The notes beneath the pieces were generated by a model that worked only from the letters and a program-made list of their open reading frames with translations, had not been told where the DNA came from and searched no databases. Source: Candidatus Gastranaerophilales bacterium (GTDB taxonomy: Bacteria > Cyanobacteriota > Vampirovibrionia > Gastranaerophilales > Gastranaerophilaceae). Taken from it: DNA of 64,000 nt. The stretch spans positions 1-64,000 of the forward strand of contig CALUVR010000011.1 of NCBI GenBank assembly GCA_944324285.1. The letters run 5' to 3'. Shown here piece by piece: positions 20,974 through 30,858 of the stretch (within the stretch, counting starts at the first letter, position 1; the number at the start of each line of letters is the position of its first letter). The translations under genes and the position numbers were made by a program.

Positions 20974-21337
20974 CCCAAAAAGCAAAGCTGCAGACTGTAT
21001 TTTGTTCAAAGAAGAAAAACGTCATTCCGGAAGCTTAGAAAAACACATTGAGCCGAATGGCGAAATCATGTTTTTCAAGCTATGCGGAATCGCAGTACAA
21101 CAAAGTCTAACGATTATGCGATCCGGGGTCGGAGTCCGGGATGACGTTAAACATTTATTACCATATAACTTTACGGCAGTGCGATTGCTGGAAAGGTCGA
21201 TTGAGCATACCTGCCCAACTAAGTTACTAATTTTTGTTGAACCATTCACTACTCACTATTCACTATTCACTTAATAAAGGCTGGATTGCTTCGCTACCGC
21301 TCGCAATGACTCCGTAGTAAAACGTCATTCCGGAAGC
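20974..21337. repeat. Intergenic region with an inverted copy of the GGAATG palindromic repeat
   Basis: A palindromic element in reverse orientation at about 21020-21146 (CATTCCGGAAGCTTAGAAAAAC ... GTTTTTCAAGCTATGCGGAATCGC, separated), ending in the GGGATGACG motif, then a GGCTGGATTGCTTCGC...GCGAGCAATGAC-like element (about 21275-21310) and the start of another copy at 21326. No gene seen. Confidence 0.8.
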
Positions 21338-22378
21338 TTATTTCATCCAGGGTTTAACTAAGAATTTAATTGCTTTGCCGTCAATATGCTGCTGCATAGC
21401 CCATTCAATTTTATCAAGCCCGATTGTGTCTGTGATAAGTTTTTCAACTTCAACATCCCCCGATGCAATATAATCCAGAGCCATTCTGAAATATTTAGGA
21501 GTATGGTGGAATACGCTCATAAGTCTTATATCGCCGTAGTGCATTTTTGTTGTGTCAAAAGTTACTGTAGAACCTGATTTACATCCGCCAAAGAAATGTA
21601 CGGTTCCACCTGGGCGTACAAATGTGAAAATTCTCTCCCAGATTTCAGGGAGTCCGACGCATTCTATCGCAACATCAAGCCCTTTCCCTTCTTCCGAAAA
21701 ATCTCTGAATATTTTTTCAGGGTTAGGATATTTGACTAAATCAACTATTTCATCAGCGTGCGCAAATTCTTCTGCCATTTTTAATTTCAGAGGATTTCTG
21801 CCGGCGACTATAACCCGTGCGCCTTTCAGTTTTGCAAGTCTTGCAAACATTAATCCTATCGGACCTATGCCGATAATTCCGACGCTCTGACCTTCTTTAA
21901 TTCCTGTTCTTTCAACTCCGTGAACGACGTTTGCGAGCGGTTCGCAAAATGCTGCTTTATCAAAACTTAATCTATCTGGCAGAATTAGCATATTTTTTTC
22001 GACAATTCTCGCCGGAACTGTTATGTATTCCGCATAAGCACCGTTTAATAAATCAAGGTTTTCGCAAAGGTTATATTCTTCATGGCGGCAGTAGAAGCAT
22101 TTACCGCAAGGTGCAGAATTTGCCGCAACCACACGGTCGCCGGCTTTGACGTTTTCAACGCCTTCGCCTACTCTATCGACAATCCCGGCGAATTCATGCC
22201 CGAAACCAGAAGGGATATTTTTTATCAATACAGGATGTCCGCGGCGGAAAGTTTTCACGTCAGTTCCGCATGTGAGGGCGGACATTACTTTAACAACTAC
22301 TTCCCCTTTTTGAGGCGGTTTAACCATTACGTTTTCAAGTCTGATATTCTGCGGTCCGTAATATTGAATTGCTCTCAT
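21338..22378 (-). CDS. Zinc-dependent medium-chain dehydrogenase
   Basis: 346 residues of the MDR superfamily. Catalytic zinc ligands are Cys in LTCGTDVKT (about 37) and His in GFGHEF (about 61); the structural zinc site is CGKCFYCRHEEYNLC (about 91-105). The Rossmann motif GIIGIGPIGLMFARL is near 168. Relatives include threonine, sorbitol and galactitol-phosphate dehydrogenases, so an NAD(P)-linked polyol or sugar-alcohol oxidation is likely; the substrate cannot be assigned. It follows a second MDR gene by 10 bp in the same direction. Confidence 0.92.
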   Translation of the reverse strand: MRAIQYYGPQNIRLENVMVKPPQKGEVVVKVMSALTCGTDVKTFRRGHPVLIKNIPSGFGHEFAGIVDRVGEGVENVKAGDRVVAANSAPCGKCFYCRHEEYNLCENLDLLNGAYAEYITVPARIVEKNMLILPDRLSFDKAAFCEPLANVVHGVERTGIKEGQSVGIIGIGPIGLMFARLAKLKGARVIVAGRNPLKLKMAEEFAHADEIVDLVKYPNPEKIFRDFSEEGKGLDVAIECVGLPEIWERIFTFVRPGGTVHFFGGCKSGSTVTFDTTKMHYGDIRLMSVFHHTPKYFRMALDYIASGDVEVEKLITDTIGLDKIEWAMQQHIDGKAIKFLVKPWMK

Positions 22379-22388
22379 TTTCTACCTT

Positions 22389-23369
22389 TTATCCGATTTT
22401 TATATAAGCTTTCATAATTCTGTTATTAATTGTATCATCAAAAGCTTTTTGTATATCATTCAGGCTGTAAACCGTCGACATATTCTTAACAATTACCTTG
22501 CCGTCGCGAAGAAGTTCAAGAGAATCCTTTAAATCCGCAGGCGATGGCGAGTAGCTTCCGAGAACCGTGAGTTCTCTATAATAAATTTCATTATTGCCGT
22601 AGCCTGTATTTTTAGGAGTGCTTGAAAATACAAGAATTGTTCCGCCGCTTCTGATATTTTTAAGGGCAACATCAATCGCTTTATCTGCCCCCGATGTCAT
22701 AAATACAGCATCAAAATCTTCATTGTCCGCAAGTTCACGAGAATCAAAGGCATTAATCCCGAGGTTATTCAAAAAATCAATTCTTTCAGGCAAAAGGTCG
22801 CATCCCGTAACCTCCATTCCGAAAGCTTTTAACGCTTGGGACATAAGAATTCCGATTGACCCTAAACCAACTACAAGGACTTTTGAATCTTTCATAAGGT
22901 TAGCACGTTTAACGGCTCTCACACAGCAGCCGAGAGGTTCATAAAAAGAAGCTTCAATTTCCGTGAGATTTGACGGAATAAGATGCGCGACATTTTGCAG
23001 ATGTTCTTCCGAAAGATAAACATATTCGCTAAATCCGCCCGGTTTTATATTTGTACTTTTAAAATGTTTGCACATAGATACATTCCCGTGTTTGCAGTAA
23101 TTGCAGGTTCCGCACGGGATATGGTGAGATGTAACTATTTTATCGCCTTCTTTAAAAGATGTTTCGGAATTAATCTCCATTATCTGAGCAACGATTTCGT
23201 GCCCGAGAACGGTTCCGTTGCCGCTCAAGTGTTCTCTGAATTTTACAATATCAGAGCCGCAGAGCCCGCTTCCGAGAACTTTTACAATTGCTCCCTCACG
23301 CCCTGCAAGCGACAATCGTTCCGTATCTTTCACAACAATTTTATCATTTTCAATAACTGCTATTTTCAT
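22389..23369 (-). CDS. Zinc-dependent medium-chain dehydrogenase (second copy, diverged)
   Basis: 326 residues from ATG 23369 (GAGGT 6 nt upstream). Catalytic-site Cys in GLCGSDIVKF (about 39), GHE in VLGHEIVAQ (about 60), structural zinc CGTCNYCKHGNVSMC (about 85-99), and nucleotide-binding VVGLGSIGILMSQ. It is only distantly similar to the gene at 21338, so the pair probably acts on two different steps or substrates of one sugar or polyol route. The two genes form an operon, convergent with the FAD/GT-C operon. Confidence 0.92.
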   Translation of the reverse strand: MKIAVIENDKIVVKDTERLSLAGREGAIVKVLGSGLCGSDIVKFREHLSGNGTVLGHEIVAQIMEINSETSFKEGDKIVTSHHIPCGTCNYCKHGNVSMCKHFKSTNIKPGGFSEYVYLSEEHLQNVAHLIPSNLTEIEASFYEPLGCCVRAVKRANLMKDSKVLVVGLGSIGILMSQALKAFGMEVTGCDLLPERIDFLNNLGINAFDSRELADNEDFDAVFMTSGADKAIDVALKNIRSGGTILVFSSTPKNTGYGNNEIYYRELTVLGSYSPSPADLKDSLELLRDGKVIVKNMSTVYSLNDIQKAFDDTINNRIMKAYIKIG

Positions 23370-23478
23370 ATTTCGACCTCTTGTCATCCCGCGCCGCAGC
23401 TTCCCGCCGGCTTTCAGGATTGGCTTTTGCGTCCGTTAACACAAAATTTTCTCGGACATATAAATTTTAACATAAACC

Positions 23479-23507
23479 TTGCGAACGCGCAAAAAAAATA
23501 TTATAAT
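23479..23507 (+). promoter_or_regulatory. Promoter TTGCGA-N17-TATAAT, leaderless arrangement
   Basis: TTGCGA at 23479-23484 and TATAAT at 23502-23507 with a 17-bp spacer. The ATG at 23514 is 6 nt after the -10 box and has no Shine-Dalgarno. Confidence 0.65.
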
Positions 23508-23513
23508 AATAGT

Positions 23514-24500
23514 ATGACGCGCATCAGAAGATTAAGTTGTCTTGATATCCCCAAAATCCGTAAAATGATTGAATATCTTGACAACAACGAGTATGACAAA
23601 TTTACGGGAGATTTACGCAACGAGGCATTTACAATGCTTCATACTATGCTGCCTTTGAAATATAAATTTCTGCCTGAATCCTATGTCCTCTGTGATGATA
23701 AAGAAATTCTCGGACTTATTACAGTGGTGCCGACGATGGGAAATCCGTATAAGATTAATATTTCGAGGCTGATTTTCGGCAATAATTATTATGAAGCGGG
23801 ACAGCAGCTTGTTGAATTTGTTATAGCTAGATACGGTGCGCGCGGGGCAGTTTCTTTTTGCGTAATGGTTGATGAATCACACGAAGAACTTTTGCAGCTT
23901 TTCTCGCAAGGGTGCGGTTTCCGGCACTGTGCAAGCGAAAGCCTATGGAAAATAGAAAATTTCCAATCCGATGATATTCATCCCGCTAATTTCCGTCCAT
24001 GCCAGAATTCCGATGCAAAACAGGTCAGCAGACTTTTTAACGGTGAATTGAAAAGTCTTTTCAGACCATCTCTGGAACGGGATAAAAATGAATATAAGAC
24101 GCCGTTTTTTGAAGGTTTTACAAACTTTTATAAAAACCGATATGTACTGGAAGAACCGCAGAAGAAAAGAATTATTGCATATCTTTCGATTACAACGAAC
24201 GATAATTTGAATTTTATAATTGATATTTCTACAAATGACGGCTACAATCTTTCATACGACGAAATCTTATGTTTTGCCCTAAAAGAAATCTCCGCGCGAA
24301 AGTCGTCTTTTTATGCATTTGTAAAACAGAAAAAATATACAAAAACCTCTGACGCGTTTGAAGAATACTTAAAAAATCACGGGTTCAATTGTATCCAGAC
24401 CCAGCACGTACTGATAAAAGATTTTTATAAACCGGTAAAGCAGACAGAAAATGCCCTGCAGGTATTTTTGTTCGGTGAAAACAGAGTATCCGCAAATTAA
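23514..24500 (+). CDS. GNAT-like acetyltransferase-fold protein, unknown substrate
   Basis: 328 residues from ATG 23514. The frame is open far upstream (to 22983), but that part lies antisense to the MDR gene and a good promoter sits directly before 23514. The order of elements looks like a double GNAT arrangement: a first domain (about 1-150, with ILGLITVVPTMGNPYKINISRLIFG) and a second (about 160-310, with RIIAYLSITTNDNLNFIIDIST). No clear acetyl-CoA P-loop (Q/RxxGxG/A) is visible, so activity is uncertain. It diverges from the MDR gene. Confidence 0.7.
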   Translation: MTRIRRLSCLDIPKIRKMIEYLDNNEYDKFTGDLRNEAFTMLHTMLPLKYKFLPESYVLCDDKEILGLITVVPTMGNPYKINISRLIFGNNYYEAGQQLVEFVIARYGARGAVSFCVMVDESHEELLQLFSQGCGFRHCASESLWKIENFQSDDIHPANFRPCQNSDAKQVSRLFNGELKSLFRPSLERDKNEYKTPFFEGFTNFYKNRYVLEEPQKKRIIAYLSITTNDNLNFIIDISTNDGYNLSYDEILCFALKEISARKSSFYAFVKQKKYTKTSDAFEEYLKNHGFNCIQTQHVLIKDFYKPVKQTENALQVFLFGENRVSAN

Positions 24501-24796
24501 TAGTTCTAATCTAGTGTCGCTGCTTTCCGCCGGCTCTACGCCGCCGTACAGCGGCTCACCTTTTCAACGGTCACTCTTTCGCTTTACTGCCTTATCGCAA
24601 AATTTTTTCGGACAATCTTTTGAACTCTAATTGTAACAAAATATAAAGACAGGTTTAAACCGGACGAAATCCAGTTATATTACGGAAGAGAAGAGAAGAG
24701 AACGTTCATTGTCAATATTTTTTGTAAAAAGCCGTTTACATGAATATAAGCAATGTGTGCTTAAACGAGTATAAACAAGAGAAAGGAGTTCGCGCA

Positions 24797-25135
24797 ATGG
24801 GCGGAATTGAATTTAACGGAAATGTTAACAATTTAAATGGTAAAACACAGGCAAAAACAAATGCCCCGAAACCTAAAATATCGCCAAACGATCCGAGAAT
24901 TGCAGACTTGTTGAGCGGTACAAAATCCGGTATTGAACCTGCACCAATGCCAGGGGACGGACGCCGACACATACCAGTTAATCCTATCACTGGAGAAATA
25001 ACCCCTGCCGCTAAGATGCCAGGCGATGGAGAAGCTCCTCGTATTCAGATTAATCCTCTAACAGGTGAGGTTGTAAAGTCAGCTGCAATGCCAGGCGATG
25101 TTGATATTTCCGAATATCTTAAAGGAAATGATTAA
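24797..25135 (+). CDS. Small repeat protein with MPGDG motifs
   Basis: 112 residues from ATG 24797, with GAAAGGAG 9 nt upstream; the frame extends to 24740 without support. The second half has three near repeats of about 25 residues: MPGDGRRHIPVNPITGEI, MPGDGEAPRIQINPLTGEV and a truncated MPGDVDISEYL. It is proline- and glycine-rich, without signal peptide or membrane helix, and probably largely disordered. The N-terminus MGGIEFNGN contains an aromatic-x-G motif that also occurs near the N-termini of other small unknown proteins here. Function unknown. A strong terminator follows. Confidence 0.75.
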   Translation: MGGIEFNGNVNNLNGKTQAKTNAPKPKISPNDPRIADLLSGTKSGIEPAPMPGDGRRHIPVNPITGEITPAAKMPGDGEAPRIQINPLTGEVVKSAAMPGDVDISEYLKGND

Positions 25136-25179
25136 ACAGATATTCTACAGGAAATTTTTGCCAAAGAATATCTATATGC

Positions 25180-25213
25180 AAAAAGCTCTCTCTTTAAAAA
25201 GAGAGAGCTTTTT
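25180..25213. terminator. Bidirectional terminator between the MPGDG gene and thrS
   Basis: AAAAAGCTCTCTC and GAGAGAGCTTTTT form a 13-bp stem around TTTAAAAA; T runs on both strands suit both convergent genes. Confidence 0.93.
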
Positions 25214-25259
25214 AAGTTCACAGTATAATTAGTTTTTTAGCGGATATTCCCCAGCGGAT

Positions 25260-27065
25260 TTACGCTTTAACCAAATCTTTGGCAAAAGATTCAGATCTGC
25301 GGGCGTGAATTTCGTCTTCAATTTTTGATATGAATTCATCAACCCCCATTGTGCCGACCTGACCGATACCGCGCGCACGGACAGCTACAGAATTTGCTTC
25401 AATTTCCTTGTCGCCTATTACGACAACATAAGGAACTTTCTTATCCTGCAGACTTTCTCTGATTTTGTAATTCATAGATTCGGAACGGTCATCAAGTTTT
25501 GCTCTGATACCGAGTGCACGCATTTTCTTGTAAACTTCCGCCGCAAAATCAGCGTGTTTTTCGTTGCTGATAGGAACGATTGCAACCTGTGTCGGCGCAA
25601 GCCATGTAGGGAATGCACCCGCATAATGTTCAATTAAGATACCGTGGAATCTTTCCATAGAACCGAATATTACACGGTGAAGCATAACAGGAGTTTTCAT
25701 CTGACCGTCTTTATCCTGATATTTGATACCAAATCTTTCAGGCAGGTTAAAGTCAAGCTGAATAGTTGCACACTGCCAGGTTCTTCCTATTGCATCTTTT
25801 ACTTTAAAGTCGATTTTCGGACCGTAGAATGCACCGTCGCCTTCATTAATTTCATATTTCATACCGCGGCGTTCCATAGCCTCTTTCAAGCCTGCTTCGG
25901 CTCTGTTCCAGTTTTCAATTTCGCCTACATAGCTTTCAGGCCTTGTTGAAAGTTCAACATCAAATTTCATATTAAATAATGCCATTGTATCAGCGACAAA
26001 ATCAATAATTTCATTGATTTCATCAACCAGTTGTTCAGGAGTACAGAAGATATGTGCATCATCCTGAGTAAACCCTTGAACACGTGTTAAACCTGAGAGT
26101 GCACCTGATTTTTCTTTTCTGTAAACCGTACCGAGTTCAGCCATTCTGAGAGGCAGCGAACGGTATGAATATCTGTTTGCCTGATAAATCAAAATATGGA
26201 AAGGACAGTTCATCGGTTTTACGATATATTGTTCATCCTCTTCATTATCTTTTTGTATAAAGAACATATTTTCTTTATAGTGGTCAATATGTCCTGATAA
26301 TTCCCAGAGTTTCGATTTTGCAATCTGCGGAGTATTAACAATTACGTAACCGCGTTTTCTGTGTTCTGTTCTCCAGTAATTTTCAATTTCTTCTCTTACA
26401 ACAGCAAGATTAGGATGCCACAAAACAAGCCCGCCGCCGATTTCTTCTCTTACAGAGAATAGGTCAAGTTTTGCACCGAGTTTTCTGTGGTCACGTTTTT
26501 CTGCTTCTTCAAGGAAATGCAGATAATCTGCTAAATCTTCTTTTGTCCAGAAAGCTGTTGCATAAATTCTCTGGAGCATTTTATTTTTCTCATTACCGCG
26601 CCAGTATGCGCCTGCAACTTTTAATAACTTAATTGCGTTACCTTTAATATATGAAGTATTCGGAATGTGCGGGCCTGCGCAAAGGTCGTTAAACAACACA
26701 TTTCCGTCTTTATCTTTTGTCAGATACAATGTCGGATTGTCGTTTCTGTGTTCTTCAAGAAGTTCAGCCTTGTAGATTTCGCCCTCAGCCTTAAATTCCG
26801 CAATCTGTTTATCAACATCAGGAATAACGTATCTTTCAAAAGTAAGATTTTGTTTAATGATGTTTTTCATCTCATCTTCTATTTTTTGAAGGTCATCTTC
26901 CGTAAAAGCATGCCCGTCAGTTAAGTCAAAATCGTAGTAAAAACCGGTGTCCGTAGAAGGTCCGATAGCCAACTTTGCCGAAGGGAAGAGCTTCTGAACA
27001 GCCTGTGCCATAATGTGAGATGCGGAGTGTCTTAAAACACTCAAAGTTTCTTTGTTTTTTTCCAT
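25260..27065 (-). CDS. thrS: Threonyl-tRNA synthetase lacking the TGS domain
   Basis: 601 residues. The editing domain begins almost at once, with HSASHIMAQAV (HxxxH) at about 13-23 and the distal CAGPHIPNT motif near 129. The class II catalytic core follows (zinc ligands in MNCPFHILIY, YRSLPLRMAELGTVYRKEKSG and HRVIFGSMERF), then the anticodon-binding domain. E. coli ThrRS has about 60 more residues forming an N-terminal TGS domain; these are absent and the upstream DNA is non-coding, so this is not a frameshift. Some other bacterial ThrRS are also TGS-less. An AAAGG site precedes the ATG. The leader contains a long hairpin (27100-27143). Confidence 0.97.
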   Translation of the reverse strand: MEKNKETLSVLRHSASHIMAQAVQKLFPSAKLAIGPSTDTGFYYDFDLTDGHAFTEDDLQKIEDEMKNIIKQNLTFERYVIPDVDKQIAEFKAEGEIYKAELLEEHRNDNPTLYLTKDKDGNVLFNDLCAGPHIPNTSYIKGNAIKLLKVAGAYWRGNEKNKMLQRIYATAFWTKEDLADYLHFLEEAEKRDHRKLGAKLDLFSVREEIGGGLVLWHPNLAVVREEIENYWRTEHRKRGYVIVNTPQIAKSKLWELSGHIDHYKENMFFIQKDNEEDEQYIVKPMNCPFHILIYQANRYSYRSLPLRMAELGTVYRKEKSGALSGLTRVQGFTQDDAHIFCTPEQLVDEINEIIDFVADTMALFNMKFDVELSTRPESYVGEIENWNRAEAGLKEAMERRGMKYEINEGDGAFYGPKIDFKVKDAIGRTWQCATIQLDFNLPERFGIKYQDKDGQMKTPVMLHRVIFGSMERFHGILIEHYAGAFPTWLAPTQVAIVPISNEKHADFAAEVYKKMRALGIRAKLDDRSESMNYKIRESLQDKKVPYVVVIGDKEIEANSVAVRARGIGQVGTMGVDEFISKIEDEIHARRSESFAKDLVKA

Positions 27066-27099
27066 TTTAATAACCTTTCATGTCCTTTTGGGTTTGTGC

Positions 27100-27143
27100 G
27101 GCTGATACCAGTTTAATTAACAACACTTAAATAAACATCAGCC
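27100..27143 (-). promoter_or_regulatory. Long imperfect hairpin in the thrS leader
   Basis: GGCTGAT (27100-27106) pairs with ATCAGCC (27137-27143), and GTTTAATTAA (27111-27120) with TTAAATAAAC (27127-27136) with one mismatch, around a CAACAC loop; an ACCA bulge separates the two stems. It lies about 35 nt before the thrS start codon and lacks a T run. In other bacteria thrS is controlled by leader structures, so this may be an operator; that is inference. No T-box consensus is present on the coding strand. Confidence 0.5.
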
Positions 27144-28278
27144 CCCGGGGTGGACCCCCCTAACTGTGTACACGAATACTTTAACACCAATAAACTTGCA
27201 ATACAAGAAAATTTATAACAAGTTATTCCGACAGCGGATCTCGTACTGATAGCATATTAAGCGACGTAATATAACATTTTACCCCTCAACCCTTGAGGGC
27301 GAGGGGGAATTTTAATGCCTCCATTTGTAAGGGAGGTGGCGCGAATGCGCCGGAGGGTTTTCTTTAGTATAATGCTGGCTACGACCCGCAATCGCATAGC
27401 GGTTATACAGTATCAGTAGTGTAATGATTTTACGTCATCCCGGGCTTGACCCGGGATCGCATTACCGCTGTGTTCTACAATTCTGCGATTCCGCATAGCT
27501 TGAAAAACAAGATTTCAGCTTTCGCTTCAATCAGTTTTTCTACGCTTCCGGAATGACGTAATATACCCTTTTAAACCTTTCCCGAAATTGTAAATTTGCT
27601 AATGCTCATTAACAATCTCCAACCTCAGCACAAGGCATACAAGGTCGCAATGAGCGAGGGAAGAATACTCCCCCCTTGTAAAGGGGGGATAATGGGGTGG
27701 GGGGTTTTTAATAAATTTTACCAGCAATCCATTTTGTACCATCCCTCACCCTGTCCCTTCCCGTATGGAAATGGGATAAGTCATTGCGAGCGATAGCGAA
27801 GCAATCCAGCCTTTTGGCTACCTGTGTAAGAAAGGTTCCACGCAAATGCCGAATGATTTTTTCTATCCCCCTCACCCTTACCCCTCTCCCGCGGGGAGAG
27901 GGAAGAAGACATCATTACTATACATGTCTGGCAAACCCGGATAAGCTTATCCTTTTTAGCGTCATGCAGGCTACGACCCGCAATCGCATAGCGGTTATAC
28001 GGTATCAGCAGTGTGATGATTTTACGTCATCCCGGGCTTGACCCGGGATCGCATTACCGCTGTGTTCTACAATTCTGCGATTCCGCATAGCTTGAAAAAC
28101 AAGATTTCAGCTTTCGCTTCAATCAGTTTTTCTACGCTTCCGGAATGACGGGTTCATTTATTGTTTAAAGCTTCCCCACTATTTAAAAATTAATCAATTC
28201 TCTAATCTTGCTATTTCCATATAAAAAAATTTATAGTAAGATATTTTTTATAAGAGAAGTAAGATGAGGGGATATTAT
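27144..28278. repeat. Repeat-filled intergenic region with a duplicated 180-bp segment
   Basis: The segment at about 27371-27557 (GGCTACGACCCGCAATCGCATAGC... to ...CGGAATGACG) recurs at about 27967-28150 almost unchanged. Each copy holds a TCATCCCGGGCTTGACCCGGGATCG hairpin and the GGAATG palindrome. Between them are a TTGTAAAGGGGGGAT unit, a CCCTCACCC..CCCGCGGGGAGAGGG hairpin (about 27868-27903) and a GTCATTGCGAGCG..GCAATCCAGCC element (27780-27811). No gene is supported. Confidence 0.85.
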
Positions 28279-30858
28279 ATGAAGAAATTTATTGTTTCAT
28301 TATTTGTTATCTTAGCAGGAACAATCGTCTTTGCCGCAGAAAATGTCTACACTCTCGATAACGGGCAAACCGTTATTATAAAAGAGGTTAAGTCAAACCC
28401 GATTGTCACAATGGATACCTGGATTAAAACAGGCTCCGTTAACGAAACCGACAAAAATAACGGCGTTGCACATTTTCTGGAACACCTTTTCTTTAAAGGC
28501 TCAAAAAATCATGCACCCGGAGAATTCGATAAACTTCTAGAAAGTAAAGGCGCTGTGACAAATGCCGCAACAAGCAAAGATTTTACCCACTATTATATTA
28601 CTATCCCGTCAAAATATTTTTCAGAAGCCCTTGAACTTCATGCAGATATGCTCTTAAATCCTCTCATCCCGAGAAAAGAACTTGAAAAAGAAAGAAAAGT
28701 CGTCTTAGAAGAAATTTCCAAAGACGAAAATTCACCGGATCACGTTGTATACGACAACTTAGTCAGTATGCTTTATACAACCCATCCTTACAAAAGAAAA
28801 GTTATCGGGACAAAAAATATCATAGGGACAATTCCGCGTGAGGAAATTTTAAAATTCTATAACACATGGTACTCACCTTCTAATATGGTAACAGTAATTG
28901 TCGGAGATGTAAACGCAGAAGATGTTCTTTCAAAAATTAAACGGAACTTCAACGGCAGCCCTCAAAAAGCACCAAAAATTAAATACCCGAAGGAAAAACA
29001 ACTCACGGAACAGGCAAAAAAAGTTCTGTATCTTCCTGCTCAATCCGGTTATATGCTGATCGGGTTCCGCGGAGTTCCGATTAGCGATAAAGATTCTTAC
29101 GCTCTTGATGTTCTCGCGACAATTCTCGGCGACGGCCGCTCTTCAATTTTCTATCAGGAAATTAAAGATAAATTACAGCTTGCATTCTCAATCTCTGCTT
29201 CCAACGCAGGTTTTAGGGATGACGGAATTTTCTATGTTTCAGCTAACTTTACACCTGAAAAACTTGATAAATTAGAAAAAAATATCTTTGAAATAATAGC
29301 GAAGGTTAAAAAAGACGGAGTGACCACTGAACAGGTTAACCTTGCAAAAAATATTATTGAAAGAGATACCTACTACCAAAGAGAATCCATTTCAAATATC
29401 GCACAGGAAATCGGATACATTATGGTGACAGGGAACGACATAAGTATTTACGATGACTATGTCGCAAACATTAAAAAAGTTACGCCGGAAGATGTCAAAA
29501 GAGTTGCAGATAAATACTTAGGCATAAATAAATCCGCCGTATCTATAGTGCTGCCTGAATCTTCCAAAGAAAAAGAAATCTCAAACTTAACAGCACCAAC
29601 TGTCACATCAAAACTCGTAAGCGAAAATAAAACAACACAAAAATACGAACTTTCAAACGGCACAATAGTTTTAATAACGCCAAACACATCCAATGAAATT
29701 GTCGCAATAAATATTTTTGCAAAAGGCGGCAACTTCTTACAGGAAAAATACGGCACATCCAGCCTTGTTGCTTCAACTATGCTTAAAGGAACAAAAAAAT
29801 ACTCACCGCTTGAACTTGCGGAAACCCTAGAGGATAACGGGATTAAAATAGCACCGTCCGTCCGCTCGGACGCATTCTCGGTGACAGTTCTTACTACCAC
29901 AACCGAATATGACAGAACTCTTGCGCTCCTGAATGAAATACTCAATAACGCAACCTTCAGCGATTACGAAATTGAAAAAGTAAAAAATGAAAAATTAAAT
30001 ACAATTAAACAATCACGTGACATCCCGTTTCAGGTTGCAATCGAAGAATATAAACACCTGATTTTCGAAGGCACACCTTATACAAATTCAACACACTTGC
30101 TTGAAAAAAATATTCCGTCAATCACGCGCGGTGACATTGTAGGTTACTATAACAGAATTTTCGCACCGCAAAATATTGTAGTATCAATTAACGGAAATGT
30201 TGATAAAGAAAAAACTATAAAAGCGTTTTCAACAATGTTTAAATCAACAGACAATGAAAAATTTGCATTTGACACCCATAAAGATGATATAAAACCGTTT
30301 AGAGAAGCAAAAGAAAGCATAAAAGAAGCACCGGATACAAATACCGACTGGATTATACTCGGCTGGCAGACTGCCGGTATGAACGACAAGAAAGATTATG
30401 CAACCTTACAGGTTATAGATTCTCTTCTCGGTTCCGGCATGAGTTCGCGCCTTTTCAAAAACCTCAGAGATCAGGAAGGGCTTGCTTATCAACTGGGTTC
30501 AAGCTATTCCGCAAACGCTCTTAAAGGAGCCTTCATCGTCTATATAGGCACAAACCCGAAAACTTTAGAAAAATCTCAGGAAATGCTTCTTGCGGAAATA
30601 AATAAACTAAAGACCGAATTTGTCGGCACAAAAGAACTGAAAGAAGCGAAAGACAAACTAATCGGACAATTCATTCTTTCACAGGAAACAAACCTTGATA
30701 AAGCGGCAACTGTCGGCTGGTTTGAAACAATTGGCTCAGGCTACAATTTTACAGATGAGTACGAAAAGTTGATTAATTCAGTTACAGAATCGGACATTAT
30801 TGAAGTCGCAAATAAATACTTCAACAGGAACTACGTACTTTCTATAGTGAAAAAGTAG
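28279..30858 (+). CDS. Two-domain M16 zinc metallopeptidase, exported
   Basis: 859 residues from ATG 28279 (GAGGGG 8 nt upstream; an ATG at 28264 is the alternative). A Sec signal peptide spans about 1-21 (KKFIVSLFVILAGTIVFA|AE). The first M16 half contains the inverted zinc motif HFLEH (65-69) and the distal Glu region VVLEEISKDENSP; the second half (about 440-859) has the fold but no HxxEH, as in processing-peptidase/pitrilysin-like pairs where one half is inactive. It probably degrades or processes peptides in the periplasm. A single-domain M16 homologue without catalytic residues is encoded at 37960. Confidence 0.93.
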   Translation: MKKFIVSLFVILAGTIVFAAENVYTLDNGQTVIIKEVKSNPIVTMDTWIKTGSVNETDKNNGVAHFLEHLFFKGSKNHAPGEFDKLLESKGAVTNAATSKDFTHYYITIPSKYFSEALELHADMLLNPLIPRKELEKERKVVLEEISKDENSPDHVVYDNLVSMLYTTHPYKRKVIGTKNIIGTIPREEILKFYNTWYSPSNMVTVIVGDVNAEDVLSKIKRNFNGSPQKAPKIKYPKEKQLTEQAKKVLYLPAQSGYMLIGFRGVPISDKDSYALDVLATILGDGRSSIFYQEIKDKLQLAFSISASNAGFRDDGIFYVSANFTPEKLDKLEKNIFEIIAKVKKDGVTTEQVNLAKNIIERDTYYQRESISNIAQEIGYIMVTGNDISIYDDYVANIKKVTPEDVKRVADKYLGINKSAVSIVLPESSKEKEISNLTAPTVTSKLVSENKTTQKYELSNGTIVLITPNTSNEIVAINIFAKGGNFLQEKYGTSSLVASTMLKGTKKYSPLELAETLEDNGIKIAPSVRSDAFSVTVLTTTTEYDRTLALLNEILNNATFSDYEIEKVKNEKLNTIKQSRDIPFQVAIEEYKHLIFEGTPYTNSTHLLEKNIPSITRGDIVGYYNRIFAPQNIVVSINGNVDKEKTIKAFSTMFKSTDNEKFAFDTHKDDIKPFREAKESIKEAPDTNTDWIILGWQTAGMNDKKDYATLQVIDSLLGSGMSSRLFKNLRDQEGLAYQLGSSYSANALKGAFIVYIGTNPKTLEKSQEMLLAEINKLKTEFVGTKELKEAKDKLIGQFILSQETNLDKAATVGWFETIGSGYNFTDEYEKLINSVTESDIIEVANKYFNRNYVLSIVKK

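Noticed and set aside
22983-23513. N-terminal extension of the GNAT-like gene
   Set aside because: It lies antisense to the MDR gene, has no start signal, and a strong promoter is placed directly before ATG 23514.
27142-27160. GGGGTGGACCCC resembling the T-box GGTGGNACC motif before thrS
   Set aside because: It is on the plus strand, opposite to thrS, and lacks the rest of the T-box structure.
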